Source: Microbacterium sp. Root180
Lineage (GTDB): Bacteria; Actinomycetota; Actinomycetes; Actinomycetales; Microbacteriaceae
Assembly: GCF_001428485.1 (NCBI RefSeq)
Contig: NZ_LMHS01000002.1
Span: 258,415-322,414 of the forward strand
Direction of reading: 5' to 3'
DNA: 64,000 nt
Shown here: piece after piece, positions 47,799 to 58,841 of the stretch
How the letters are laid out: the number at the start of each line of letters is the position of its first letter
Numbering within the stretch: the first letter of the stretch is position 1
Program-made: the position numbers and the translations under genes
The notes under the pieces: generated by a model
The model's database searches: none
Told to the model about the DNA's origin: nothing
The model's input: the letters and a program-made list of their open reading frames with translations, nothing else

Positions 47799-49184
47799 GT
47801 GAGCATCCCCACACCCTCTCCGCGTGCCGCCGGCGCGCCACGTGGAGCCGCCGGGGGCGTGGGCGCGCAGACCGCACTCTTCCAGGGGCAGACGCCGCTC
47901 GCCGTGCGCATGCGGCCGACCTCCCTGGACGAGGTCGCCGGTCAGGGTCATCTCCTGCGGCCGGGGTCGCCGCTGGTCACGCTGGCGGACCCGGATGCCG
48001 CGCGCACCGCCTCGTCCGTCATCCTGTGGGGCCCCCCGGGCACCGGCAAGACGACGCTGGCCCAGGCGATCGCGCGCTCTTCAGGTCGGCGGTTCGTCGA
48101 ACTCTCCGCCGTCACCGCCGGCGTGCGCGATGTGCGGGAGGTCATGCAGGAGGCTCTCACACAGCGCGACCTCTACGACCAGTCCACGATCCTCTTCCTC
48201 GACGAGATCCACCGCTTCACCAAGGCGCAGCAGGACGCCCTGCTGCCGGGCGTCGAGAACGGCTGGGTCGTGCTCATCGCCGCCACCACCGAGAATCCGT
48301 CGTTCTCGGTGATCTCGCCGCTGCTCTCGCGCTCCCTGCTGCTCACCCTCAAGCCGCTCACCGACGACGATCTGCGGATGCTGGTCGACCGGGCCGTCTC
48401 CGATGCCCGGGGGCTCGCGGCATCCGTCACGCTCGGCGATGACGCACGCGACGCGCTCGTGAGGCTCTCATCGGGGGATGCCCGGCGGGCGCTCACCGCC
48501 CTCGAAGCGGCGGCGTCTCTCGCGGAGCCGTCGGACCACGGCGGCTCGCCGGTGATCAGCGCGGAGCACGTCGCGCAAGCGGTCGATCGTGCACTGCTGC
48601 GCTACGACCGGCAGGGCGACGAGCACTACGACGTGATCAGCGCCTTCATCAAGTCGATCCGGGGCTCCGACGTCGACGCCGCGATGCACTACCTCGCCCG
48701 CATGATCGAGGCGGGCGAGGATCCCCGGTTCATCGCGCGGCGCCTGATCATCTCGGCGGCCGAGGACATCGGTCTGGCCGATCCGCACGCTCTGCCGCTG
48801 GCGGTGGCGGCGGCCGACGCCGTGCAGTTCATCGGCATGCCCGAGGGCCGGATCCCGCTGGCCGAGGCGACCGCGTATCTGGCGACGACGGCGAAGTCGA
48901 ATGCCGCCTACCTCGCGATCGATGCGGCGATCGCCGACGTGCGGGCAGGCGGCTTCGGCCGCGTGCCGATCCACCTTCGCGACGCTCACTATCCGGGGGC
49001 CAAGCGCCTCGGACACGGCAAGGGATACATCTACCCGCATGACTCCGAGGTCGGAGTCTCTGCACAGCAGTACCTGCCCGACGAGCTCCGCGGCCGCCGC
49101 TACTACGAGCCCAAGGCCCTGGGTGCCGAGCGCGACGTGCAGGCCCGCCTCGAGAAGATCCGGCGCATCCTCGACGGCCGGTGA
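47799..49184 (+). CDS. rarA: Replication-associated recombination protein A (MgsA/RarA)
   Basis: AAA+ ATPase related to clamp loaders, acting at stalled forks. The 461-residue product has PLAVRMRPTSLDEVAGQGHLL, Walker A LWGPPGTGKTTLAQAI, Walker B STILFLDEIHRF, sensor IAATTENPSFSVI and the C-terminal tetramerisation domain (GSDVDAAMHYLARMIEAGED and GHGKGYIYPHDS). The first 25 residues are Ala/Gly-rich. The gene faces away from the small membrane protein gene. Confidence 0.94.
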   Translation: MSIPTPSPRAAGAPRGAAGGVGAQTALFQGQTPLAVRMRPTSLDEVAGQGHLLRPGSPLVTLADPDAARTASSVILWGPPGTGKTTLAQAIARSSGRRFVELSAVTAGVRDVREVMQEALTQRDLYDQSTILFLDEIHRFTKAQQDALLPGVENGWVVLIAATTENPSFSVISPLLSRSLLLTLKPLTDDDLRMLVDRAVSDARGLAASVTLGDDARDALVRLSSGDARRALTALEAAASLAEPSDHGGSPVISAEHVAQAVDRALLRYDRQGDEHYDVISAFIKSIRGSDVDAAMHYLARMIEAGEDPRFIARRLIISAAEDIGLADPHALPLAVAAADAVQFIGMPEGRIPLAEATAYLATTAKSNAAYLAIDAAIADVRAGGFGRVPIHLRDAHYPGAKRLGHGKGYIYPHDSEVGVSAQQYLPDELRGRRYYEPKALGAERDVQARLEKIRRILDGR

Positions 49185-49226
49185 CGCCGGGGGAGCGGCC
49201 AGAGCAGGACGGGCACCCCGTTCTGA

Positions 49227-49376
49227 TAGACTTGACCGGCTCGAAACACAGTTTTCGGGCATCCCCACCTCCCTTCACAGCCTTCAGGACGCCCCGACGT
49301 GCGTCCCGACAGGTGGGAGCCGGGATACGTCCGCGGGCCGTGATCGACACGGCCGCGTCATCGAAAGGAACACTTC
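49227..49376 (+). promoter_or_regulatory. rpsD promoter and structured 5' leader
   Basis: TAGACT (49227-49232) is a likely -10; the transcript leader would be about 135 bases, long for this genome. It holds CCCACCT (49264-49270) pairing with AGGTGGG (49311-49317), an inner GGACGC/GCGTCC stem (49287-49292, 49301-49306), and GGCCGTG/CACGGCC (49336-49342, 49348-49354). AAAGGA, the ribosome site, follows. Autoregulation by S4 is known in other bacteria and could act here. Confidence 0.5.
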
Positions 49377-50006
49377 GTGGCAACGAAGTCCCAGGACCGC
49401 CGCAAGGTCCGTCTCTCCCGCGCCCTCGGCGTGGCCCTCACCCCGAAGGCCGCCCGCTACCTCGAGAAGCGTCCCTACGCTCCGGGCGAGCACGGCCGCA
49501 CCAAGCGCAAGCAGGACAGCGACTACGCCGTCCGTCTCCGCGAGAAGCAGCGTCTGCGCGAGCAGTACGGCATCCGCGAGAAGCAGATGCGCAACACGTT
49601 CAACGAGGCCCGTCGCACCCAGGGCCTGACCGGTGAGAACCTCGTCGAGCTGCTCGAGATGCGTCTCGACGCCCTCGTGCTCCGCGCCGGGCTCGCCCGC
49701 ACCACCGCGCAGGCTCGTCAGCTCGTCGTGCACCGTCACATCCTCGTCGACGGCCAGCTCGTCGACCGCCCGTCCTTCCGCGTGAAGCCGGGTCAGCTCA
49801 TCCACGTCAAGGCCAAGAGCGAGGGCACCGAGCCCTTCCAGGTCGCAGCCGCCGGCGGTCACGCCGACGTCCTGCCCCCGGTTCCGGCCTACCTCGAGGT
49901 CGAGCTCGACAAGCTGCAGGCGCGCCTCGTGCGTCGCCCCAAGCGCGCCGAGGTCCCCGTGGTCGGCGATGTGCAGCTCGTGGTCGAGTACTACGCGGCT
50001 CGCTGA
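49377..50006 (+). CDS. rpsD: 30S ribosomal protein S4
   Basis: Primary 16S rRNA binding protein that helps start 30S assembly. The 209-residue product begins MATKSQDRRKVRLSRALGVA and has the KRPYAPGEHGRTKRKQDSDY block, NLVELLEMRLDALVLRAGLA of the S4 RNA-binding domain, and a C-terminal VPVVGDVQLVVEYYAAR. It lacks the zinc-binding cysteines of C+ S4 types. The gene is alone rather than in the alpha operon with rpsM/rpsK/rpoA, as in other actinobacteria of this group. GTG start. Confidence 0.97.
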   Translation: MATKSQDRRKVRLSRALGVALTPKAARYLEKRPYAPGEHGRTKRKQDSDYAVRLREKQRLREQYGIREKQMRNTFNEARRTQGLTGENLVELLEMRLDALVLRAGLARTTAQARQLVVHRHILVDGQLVDRPSFRVKPGQLIHVKAKSEGTEPFQVAAAGGHADVLPPVPAYLEVELDKLQARLVRRPKRAEVPVVGDVQLVVEYYAAR

Positions 50007-50024
50007 TCGCGAATCGTTTCGTGT

Positions 50025-50054
50025 GAAGGGCGTCGGGGTCTCCCGACGCCCTTC
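50025..50054 (+). terminator. Terminator of rpsD
   Basis: GAAGGGCGTCGGG (50025-50037) pairs perfectly with 50042-50054 around a GTCT loop; 13 pairs, followed by GTCGTTTCC. Confidence 0.85.
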
Positions 50055-50114
50055 GTCGTTTCCGCCTACGATGGAGAGATGCCGCATCCGGCGGCACCGC
50101 GAGGAAGTGGTGAC

Positions 50115-50399
50115 ATGAAGAGCCTGCTGTGGTTCCTGGTCGGCATCGCCGGCGGGTTCGTCGTCGCACATTTCATGAACAAGGATCCGCGGGGGCACGA
50201 GATCCTCGCGGAGGTGGACGGCCGCATCACGGAGTTCACCGATCGCATCGGCGACGCGTATCGCGAGCAGGAGGCCCGCATGTCGGGCTTGGTCGACGAC
50301 GTGAAGGGTGCCGCCGCCGACGCCGTCGAGAACGCCCGCGCCGCAGCATCCGATGCCGTCGACTCCGCCGCAGACGCGGCGAAGAAGCTCACCGACTGA
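50115..50399 (+). CDS. Small membrane protein with YtxH-like layout
   Basis: A 94-residue protein: a membrane helix at residues 2-21 (KSLLWFLVGIAGGFVVAHFM), a short charged link and a long Ala-rich amphipathic helix to the end (ADAVENARAAASDAVDSAAD). The layout resembles YtxH/late-embryogenesis-like proteins. It lies between rpsD and alaS in related genomes as well, so it is probably real; the function is unknown. ATG 50115 has GAGGAAG upstream. It may share a transcript with alaS, 61 bases downstream. Confidence 0.75.
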   Translation: MKSLLWFLVGIAGGFVVAHFMNKDPRGHEILAEVDGRITEFTDRIGDAYREQEARMSGLVDDVKGAAADAVENARAAASDAVDSAADAAKKLTD

Positions 50400-50460
50400 C
50401 CAGCGGCCGCTCGGCCCCGGACCCGGGGGAGTGGACCGCGCCATTTTGCGAGGACCCCGA

Positions 50461-53118
50461 ATGAAGACCGCCGAGATCGCGCAGCGCTTCCTCGACTACT
50501 TCGAGAAGAACGGTCACACGATCGTCCCGTCCGCCTCCCTGGTGACCGACGACCCGGCACTGCTGTTCACCGTCGCCGGCATGGTGCCGTTCATCCCGTA
50601 TCTCTCGGGCGACGTCCCCGCGCCGTACCGGCGCGCCGCCGACAACCAGAAGTGCATCCGCACCAACGACATCGAAGAGGTCGGCAAGACCCCTCGCCAC
50701 GGCACGTTCTTCCAGATGCTCGGCAACTGGTCCTTCGGCGACTACTTCAAGGAGGGGGCGATCCGCTTCGCGTGGGATCTCCTGACCTCTGCCGAGGCCG
50801 ACGGCGGGCTCGCTTTCGATCCGAAGGATCTGTGGGTCACCGTCTACGAGGAAGACGACGAGGCACACGACCTCTGGCTTCAGCTCACTGATCTTCCCGA
50901 GGAGCGGATCCAGCGCCTCGGAAAGGACACCAACTACTGGAGCACCGGGCTTCCCGGTCCGGCCGGCCCGTGCTCGGAGATCTTCTTCGACCGCGGCCCC
51001 GAGTACGGGATCGACGGCGGCCCCGCCACCGACGACGACCGCTACGTCGAGATCTGGAACCTCGTGTTCATGCAGTACGAGATCACCAACGTGCAGTCGA
51101 AGTACGACTTCGACATCGTCGGGGAGCTCCCCGCCAAGAACATCGACACCGGCATGGGCCTCGAGCGCATCGCGTTCATCAAGCAGGGCGTCGACAACAT
51201 GTACGAGACCGATCAGGTGCGCCCGGTGCTCGACCGCGCCGTCGCCCTGTCCGGTCGCACCTACGGGGCGGACCACGAGGACGACGTGCGCTTCCGCGTG
51301 GTCGCCGATCACGTGCGTTCGTCGCTGATGCTCATGTCCGACGGCGTCACGCCCTCCAACGACGGCCGCGGCTACATCCTGCGCCGCCTGATGCGCCGCG
51401 CGATCCGGTCGATGCGGCTCCTCGGAGTCGACGGACCGACGTTCGCCGACCTGTTCGCCGCTTCGCGCGATGCGATGAAGGACGCGTACCCCGAGGTCGA
51501 TGCCGACTACGCCCGCCTCTCGCAGTACGCCCTCGCCGAAGAGGCGACGTTCTTGCGCACGCTCGCGGCGGGAGAGTCGATCCTCGAAGACTCGCTCGTG
51601 CAGACGAAGGCGGACGGCGGCAGCACCATCGCGGGTTCCGAGGCCTTCCTGCTGCACGACACGTACGGGTTCCCGATCGACCTCACGCTCGAGATCGCCG
51701 AGGAGGCCGGGCTCACCGTCGACCGCGCGGCGTTCGACACCCTCATGCAGGAGCAGCGTGCTCGCGCGAAGGCCGACGCCCGGTCGCGCAAGCGCCAGCT
51801 CGCCGACACGAGTGTCTACCGCGACTTCCGCGCGGTGGGCGAGACCGTGTTCACGGGGTACACCGACCTCGAGACCGAGTCCTCCGTGCTCGGGATCCTC
51901 GTGGACGGGCTCTCGGTCGACCGCGCCTCCGCCGGGCAGATCGCGGAGGTCGTCCTCGCCGAGACGGCGCTCTACGCCGAGTCGGGTGGTCAGGTCGCCG
52001 ACAAGGGCATCATCGTCGGCCCGGGCTACGAGCTCGAGGTCATCGACGTCCAGAAGCCGGTCGCCGGACTGATCAGCCACACCGTCGAGGTGAGGACGGG
52101 AGAGGTCGGTGTCGGTCAGCCCGCGACGACCATCGTGGATGCCGCGAACCGCCGCGCCGCCCGTCAGGCGCACTCCGCGACCCACCTCGTGCACGCCGCC
52201 CTGCGCGACACGCTCGGCAAGACCGCGACGCAGGCGGGCTCGCTCAACCGGGCCGGTTACATGCGCTTCGACTTCACGTGGGGGCAGTCGCTGTCCGACG
52301 CGACGAAGAGCGAGATCGAGGAGATCGCCAACAACGCCGTGCGCGACAACCTCGAGGTCACCACCCGGGTGATGGCACTCGACGAGGCCAAGTCGCTCGG
52401 CGCCATGGCGCTGTTCGGCGAGAAGTACGGCGACACCGTGCGCATGGTCGACATCGGCGGCCCGTGGTCGCGCGAGCTGTGCGCGGGCACCCATGTGAGC
52501 ACGAGCGCCGAGATCGGCCTCATCAACCTTGTGGGGGAGTCCTCGGTCGGCGCGTCCAACCGCCGCGTCGAGGCCCTCGTCGGCCTCGACGCCTTCCGTT
52601 CGCTCGCGGCGGAGCGCGCGATCGTGTCCCAGCTCACGTCGAGCCTCAAGACCCCGCGCGACCAGCTGCCCGCCCGGATCGCCGAACTGACCGCGAGCCT
52701 GAAGGCCGCTGAGAAGAAGATCGCCGCGTTCGAGACGAAGGCGCTCGGTGACCGGGTGCCGGCTCTCGCCGACGCGGCGAAGCGCGTGGGCGCGCAACTG
52801 GTGGTCGCCCAGTCGCTGGGGGCCGCAGGCTCGGCCGACGACGTGCGCGCGCTGGCCTTGCAGGTGCGCGAGCGCCTCGGAGCGCAGGCGGCCGTCGTCG
52901 CGCTCGGCGCCGAGGTGAACGGCCGTCCGGTCGTCATCGTCGCGACGAACGAGGCCGCCCGCGCCACGGGAGCCAAGGCCGGCGTGCTCGCCAAGGCCGC
53001 CGCAGCCGTGCTCGGCGGCGGCGGAGGCGGCCGCGACGACGTCGCGCAGGGTGGCGGAACGGATGCCGCAGCGCTGCCGTCCGCGCTGGCGGCGATCGAG
53101 GACGCTCTCGGCGCGTGA
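50461..53118 (+). CDS. alaS: Alanyl-tRNA synthetase
   Basis: Charges tRNA-Ala. The 885-residue protein has the class II catalytic domain (MKTAEIAQRFLDYFEKNGHT, then GKTPRHGTFFQMLGNWSFGD), a helical tRNA-recognition domain, the editing domain with zinc ligands His571 and His575 (HSATHLVHAALR), Cys674 and His678 (CAGTHVST), and a C-terminal glycine-rich domain (LGGGGGGRDDVAQGGG). ATG 50461 has a GCGAGGA site. The stop overlaps ruvX by four bases (GTGA), linking the two. Confidence 0.97.
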   Translation: MKTAEIAQRFLDYFEKNGHTIVPSASLVTDDPALLFTVAGMVPFIPYLSGDVPAPYRRAADNQKCIRTNDIEEVGKTPRHGTFFQMLGNWSFGDYFKEGAIRFAWDLLTSAEADGGLAFDPKDLWVTVYEEDDEAHDLWLQLTDLPEERIQRLGKDTNYWSTGLPGPAGPCSEIFFDRGPEYGIDGGPATDDDRYVEIWNLVFMQYEITNVQSKYDFDIVGELPAKNIDTGMGLERIAFIKQGVDNMYETDQVRPVLDRAVALSGRTYGADHEDDVRFRVVADHVRSSLMLMSDGVTPSNDGRGYILRRLMRRAIRSMRLLGVDGPTFADLFAASRDAMKDAYPEVDADYARLSQYALAEEATFLRTLAAGESILEDSLVQTKADGGSTIAGSEAFLLHDTYGFPIDLTLEIAEEAGLTVDRAAFDTLMQEQRARAKADARSRKRQLADTSVYRDFRAVGETVFTGYTDLETESSVLGILVDGLSVDRASAGQIAEVVLAETALYAESGGQVADKGIIVGPGYELEVIDVQKPVAGLISHTVEVRTGEVGVGQPATTIVDAANRRAARQAHSATHLVHAALRDTLGKTATQAGSLNRAGYMRFDFTWGQSLSDATKSEIEEIANNAVRDNLEVTTRVMALDEAKSLGAMALFGEKYGDTVRMVDIGGPWSRELCAGTHVSTSAEIGLINLVGESSVGASNRRVEALVGLDAFRSLAAERAIVSQLTSSLKTPRDQLPARIAELTASLKAAEKKIAAFETKALGDRVPALADAAKRVGAQLVVAQSLGAAGSADDVRALALQVRERLGAQAAVVALGAEVNGRPVVIVATNEAARATGAKAGVLAKAAAAVLGGGGGGRDDVAQGGGTDAAALPSALAAIEDALGA

Positions 53119-53582
53119 GCGAGTTCCGTCGGGGGGTGCGGCTCGGCATCGACGTCGGCCGCGCACGGGTCGGCGTCGCCCGCTGCGACCCGGACGGGCT
53201 GCTCGCCACGCCGGTGGAGACCGTCCCCCGCAACGAGGCCGCCGTCGCCCGCCTCGTCGCACTGGTCGAGGAGTACTCGGTCTTCGAGCTCCTGGTCGGG
53301 CTGCCGCTGAACCTCCGCGGCGAGGACACGGCGTCGACGGTCGATGCGCGGGAGTTCGCGGCGGCGCTGGCCGCGGCATCCGGTATCCCCGTCCGGCTGG
53401 TCGACGAGCGTCTGTCGACCGTCTCCGCACACGCGGCTTTGCGCGATTCGGGCAGATCACAGCGTTCTTCTCGTAGCATTGTTGACCAGGTCGCCGCGGT
53501 GGTGCTGCTCCAGCAAGCCCTCGATGTCGAGAAGAGCACTGGCCGACCACCCGGAACCCCCGTCCCCCAGGAGCCCGCCTGA
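53115..53582 (+). CDS. ruvX: Holliday junction resolvase-like protein RuvX (YqgF)
   Basis: A 155-residue RNase H-fold nuclease with LGIDVGRARVGVARCDPDG at the start (catalytic Asp) and VGLPLNLRGEDTAS, VRLVDERLSTVSAH later. YqgF-type proteins process the 5' end of pre-16S rRNA in E. coli and are sometimes annotated as resolvases. The GTG overlaps alaS by four bases. The last residues are lost into a variable tail (KSTGRPPGTPVPQEPA). The alaS-ruvX-mltG-aroE order is conserved in actinobacteria. Confidence 0.92.
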   Translation: MSEFRRGVRLGIDVGRARVGVARCDPDGLLATPVETVPRNEAAVARLVALVEEYSVFELLVGLPLNLRGEDTASTVDAREFAAALAAASGIPVRLVDERLSTVSAHAALRDSGRSQRSSRSIVDQVAAVVLLQQALDVEKSTGRPPGTPVPQEPA

Positions 53583-53583
53583 C

Positions 53584-55056
53584 ATGCCCGATTCCCCGAT
53601 GGATGACACGTCCGCAGCGCCGCTCTCGCGACGCGAGGCGCGCGAGGCGGCGGCACGGCAGGCGACCGGCGAGACGCCCGGCCTCGAGGTATCGCGCGGC
53701 CCCGATCCCGCTCTCGACGAATCCGGCCCCATCGCACAGCCGCAGGTTCCGGCGTCCCGCACGATCGATGCGGGGGCGGACGACGATGCCTGGCTCTTCG
53801 CGACCGGGCCCGCCGCCGCGCCGGCCTACAGCAGGACCCGTCCGACGCCGGAGAGCGGGGCCACGGAGGTGCTGCCCGACAGCGGCGCCCGTACCGCCAC
53901 CCTGCAGGACCTGTTCACCGGGGCCACCTCGACCGACGAAGTCGGTGCGCCGCCGCCGCCGAAGGACAAGCGCAAGCGACGCAGGGGCGGATGGATCGCC
54001 CTCGGCATCGTGCTCCTCATCATCGGCGGTGTCGGCGTGGGCGTGGCCTATGTCTGGAACACCTACGAGGACAAGATCCGCGAGGTCATGGGCTGGGAGG
54101 AGCCGAAGGACTACGAAGCGGGCATGGCCAACGGCGAGGCGTATGTCACCATCGCCTCCGGCGACACGGGCGCGCCGATCTCGCAGAGCCTCTACGACGC
54201 CGGGGTGACGAAGACTCCCGACGCCTTCTACGACTACTTGATCGAGACGGGTGAGAACCCGCCGTTCGTACCGGGCGTGTTCAAGCTGCAGAAGCAGATG
54301 ACGTCAGCGGCGGCGCTGGAAGCGCTCCTCGATCCCGCGAACAAGATGGAGAACACCGCGCAGCTGCGCGAGGGTCTCACCGTCGAGCAGTCCCTCCCGC
54401 TGCTGGCCGAAGCCACCGGCATCCCGCTCGAGGAGTTCCAGGCGGCGGTCGCCGACCCGTCCGTCTACGGTGTCGGCGCCGACTCGCTCGAAGGGTGGCT
54501 GTTCCCCGCGACGTACACGTTCGATCCGGACGTGACGGCGCAGGGAGTGATCCAGACGCTCGTGGACCGCACGGTCCAGTCGCTCGACGCGGCGGGCGTG
54601 CCCGAGGACCAGCGCCAGGAGATCCTGACCGTCGCGTCGATCATCCAGCGGGAGGCCCGCTTCGAGGCCGACATGCAGAAGGTCTCGCGCGTCATCCAGA
54701 ACCGCCTCGACCCGGCCAACCAGGAGACATTCGGCCTCCTGCAGATGGACTCGACGGCGCAGTACGGATACGGCGAGATGCACGACGGTACGGCCAGCTC
54801 GTCCCAGGAGGCCCTCGAGGACGACAATCCCTGGAACACCTACGTGAACACGGGCCTGCCCGTCGGACCGATCTCGAACCCGGGCGACGTGGCGATCGAT
54901 GCCGCCATGAACCCCGCCGACGGCCCGTGGCTGTACTTCGTGACGGTGAACCTCAACACGGGCGAGACGGTGTTCACGACGAATCTCGCCGACCACAATG
55001 CAGCGGTCGCGCAATGGCAGGAGTGGTGCTCGGCGAATCCGGACGCCGGGTGCTGA
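53584..55056 (+). CDS. mltG: Endolytic murein transglycosylase MltG
   Basis: Membrane-bound enzyme that cleaves nascent peptidoglycan strands and sets glycan chain length. The 490-residue product has a long cytoplasmic N terminus (residues 1-134, disordered, PPPPKDKRKRRRGG just before the membrane), a helix at residues 136-160 (WIALGIVLLIIGGVGVGVAY), a LysM-like region and the catalytic domain with Glu357 in ASIIQREARFEADM. LPVGPISNPGDVAIDAA is the family's late signature. ATG 53584 is one base after the ruvX stop. A second ATG five codons on is possible. Confidence 0.93.
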   Translation: MPDSPMDDTSAAPLSRREAREAAARQATGETPGLEVSRGPDPALDESGPIAQPQVPASRTIDAGADDDAWLFATGPAAAPAYSRTRPTPESGATEVLPDSGARTATLQDLFTGATSTDEVGAPPPPKDKRKRRRGGWIALGIVLLIIGGVGVGVAYVWNTYEDKIREVMGWEEPKDYEAGMANGEAYVTIASGDTGAPISQSLYDAGVTKTPDAFYDYLIETGENPPFVPGVFKLQKQMTSAAALEALLDPANKMENTAQLREGLTVEQSLPLLAEATGIPLEEFQAAVADPSVYGVGADSLEGWLFPATYTFDPDVTAQGVIQTLVDRTVQSLDAAGVPEDQRQEILTVASIIQREARFEADMQKVSRVIQNRLDPANQETFGLLQMDSTAQYGYGEMHDGTASSSQEALEDDNPWNTYVNTGLPVGPISNPGDVAIDAAMNPADGPWLYFVTVNLNTGETVFTTNLADHNAAVAQWQEWCSANPDAGC

Positions 55057-55895
55057 TCCCCGCAGGCACACGGCTCGCCGTGTGGGGCGATCCGATTGCT
55101 CACAGCCGGTCGCCGCAGCTGCACGCGGCCGCCTACGCCGTGCTCGGGCTGGACTGGACCTACGAGCGGCGCCGCGTCGACGTCATCCGTTTCCCCGAGG
55201 CGCTCGCGTCACTCGACGCGAGCTGGCGCGGTCTGTCGCTCACCATGCCGCTCAAGGGCGTGGCCCACGCGGCCGCGCGTGCGCTCGACCGCCGTGCCGA
55301 GCTCACCGGCGCGGTGAACACCCTGGTTCTGGGCGCCGACGGACCGCGGGGCTTTAACACCGACGTCGGCGGGATCGTCCGCGCGCTGGCTGAGGAGGGC
55401 GTCGTCGACCCACCACGGGCCCGCATCGTCGGGGCGGGTGCGACGGCGACGTCGGCTCTCGTCGCGCTGTCGGAGCTGGGCGTGTCCGAGGTCGACGTCG
55501 TCGCACGGCGGCCCGAGGCGGTGGAGCCGTTGACGGCGCTCGGCGCGGCACTGGGGATCGCTGTCAGCGCGACGTCGTTCGATGCCGGCACGTTCCGTGC
55601 CGTTGCGGTCACGATCGCGACCCTGCCGGGCGATGCGCGCATCCCGGATGCCGTGGCCGCCGCCCTCGCGGCGGACGGCGGGTTCCTGCTCGACGTCGTG
55701 TACGGGCACGGGCCGACGACCCTGTCCGCGGCGTGGGATCACGCGGGCGGTCGGAGCACGTCGGGGCTCGGGATGCTGCTGCACCAGGCCGTGCTGCAGG
55801 TGCGTGCATTCACGACCGGCGGTGTCGCGGACGCGCTGCCCGACGAGCCGGCGGTGCTCGCGGCCATGCGTCGTGCGCTGGAGTCCGACGCCTGA
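55050..55895 (+). CDS. aroE: Shikimate dehydrogenase
   Basis: Reduces 3-dehydroshikimate to shikimate with NADPH. The 281-residue product has the substrate loop GDPIAHSRSPQLH, the catalytic lysine in SLTMPLKGVAH, the aspartate in GFNTDVGGIV, and the NADP-binding GAGATATSALVAL. GTG 55050 overlaps the mltG stop by seven bases; an in-frame GTG at 55026 would add eight residues and has a ribosome site too close. It is the first of the clustered shikimate genes. Confidence 0.9.
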   Translation: MLIPAGTRLAVWGDPIAHSRSPQLHAAAYAVLGLDWTYERRRVDVIRFPEALASLDASWRGLSLTMPLKGVAHAAARALDRRAELTGAVNTLVLGADGPRGFNTDVGGIVRALAEEGVVDPPRARIVGAGATATSALVALSELGVSEVDVVARRPEAVEPLTALGAALGIAVSATSFDAGTFRAVAVTIATLPGDARIPDAVAAALAADGGFLLDVVYGHGPTTLSAAWDHAGGRSTSGLGMLLHQAVLQVRAFTTGGVADALPDEPAVLAAMRRALESDA

Positions 55896-55930
55896 CGTAA
55901 CCCCCGGCCCGCGCATGGGAGACTAGACCA

Positions 55931-57143
55931 ATGCTCCGCGTGCTCACGGCCGGCGAATCGCACGGCCCCGAACTCGTCGCCGTCATGGAAGGGCTGCCTG
56001 CGGGCGTCCCGGTCTCGCGCGCCGCCATCCAGGCCGATCTCGAGCGCCGCAAGCTCGGGTACGGGCGCGGCTCGCGCATGAAGTTCGAAGAGGACGAGCT
56101 CACCATCTCCGCCGGCGTGCGCCACGGCCTCACCCTCGGAAGCCCGATCGCCCTGCGCATCGGCAACACGGAGTGGCCCAAGTGGACCGAGGTGATGAGC
56201 CCGGAGCCGGTCGAGCTGACCGAGAAATCCCGTGGTCGCGGCGCAGCCCTCACCCGCCCGCGCCCCGGCCACGCGGATCTCGTCGGCATGCAGAAGTACG
56301 ACTTCGACGAAGCCCGCCCGATCCTCGAGCGCGCCAGCGCGCGCGAGACGGCGGCGCGCGTCGCGCTCGGTGCGATCTCGCGTTCGTTCCTGGCCGAGCT
56401 CGGCATCCGACTGGTCAGTCACACTCTTTCAATCGGCCCGGTCCGTGTGCCGGAGGATGCTGCGCTGCCCACGCCCGACGACGTCGACGCGCTGGACGCC
56501 GATCCGCTGCGGTGCTTCGACGCCGCCACGAGCGCGCGCATGGTGGCCGAAGTCGACGACGCGCGCAAGGACGGCGACACCCTCGGCGGCATCGTCGAGG
56601 TGCTCGCGTTCGGCCTCCCGCCGGGGCTGGGCTCGCACGTGCACTGGGATCGCCGCCTCGACGGCAAGCTGGCACAGGCGCTCATGAGCATTCAGGCGAT
56701 CAAGGGCGTGGAAGTGGGCGACGGGTTCCTCACGACGACGCGCCGCGGCTCCGCGGCGCACGACGAGCTGCATGCCACCGGCGACGGCATCACGCGCTCC
56801 AGCGATCGGGCGGGAGGCACCGAGGGCGGCATGTCCACCGGCACGGTGCTCCGCGTCCGCGCGGGGATGAAGCCCATCGCCACCGTCCCGAAGGCGCTGC
56901 GCACGATCGACGTCGCAACCGGCGACACCGCCTCCGCGCATCACCAGCGGTCCGATGTGTGCGCCGTCCCCGCGGCAGGCGTCGTCGCCGAGGCGATGGT
57001 CGCGATCGTGCTCGCCGAGGTGGTGCTCGAGAAGTTCGGCGGCGACAGCGTCGCCGAGACGCGCCGCAACCTCGACGGCTACCTCGCGGCGATCCCGGCG
57101 GCGCTGCGCACGGCATCCGAGAGCGACGCCGCGCTGGCCGAGC

Positions 57144-57160
<17 letters not shown>
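55931..57160 (+). CDS. aroC: Chorismate synthase
   Basis: Last step of the shikimate pathway; converts EPSP to chorismate using reduced flavin. The 409-residue product starts [20 protein letters not shown] and has [29 protein letters not shown], the [14 protein letters not shown] motif and [20 protein letters not shown]. These are the three PROSITE-type signature regions of the family. It overlaps aroK by 17 bases. Confidence 0.97.
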
Positions 57161-58747
<1,587 letters not shown>

Positions 58748-58841
58748 CGCCGGCGAAATCACCCACCGCGAGCGACGAGCGCTCGGGCAGGATGAGAGCG
58801 AAGGTCCGGCTGCGGACCGGATCCCATCTGAGGAGGCCGCT

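Noticed and set aside
50389..53550. A 1053-codon open frame opposite alaS and ruvX
   Set aside because: Antisense shadow of a conserved synthetase; no domain seen.
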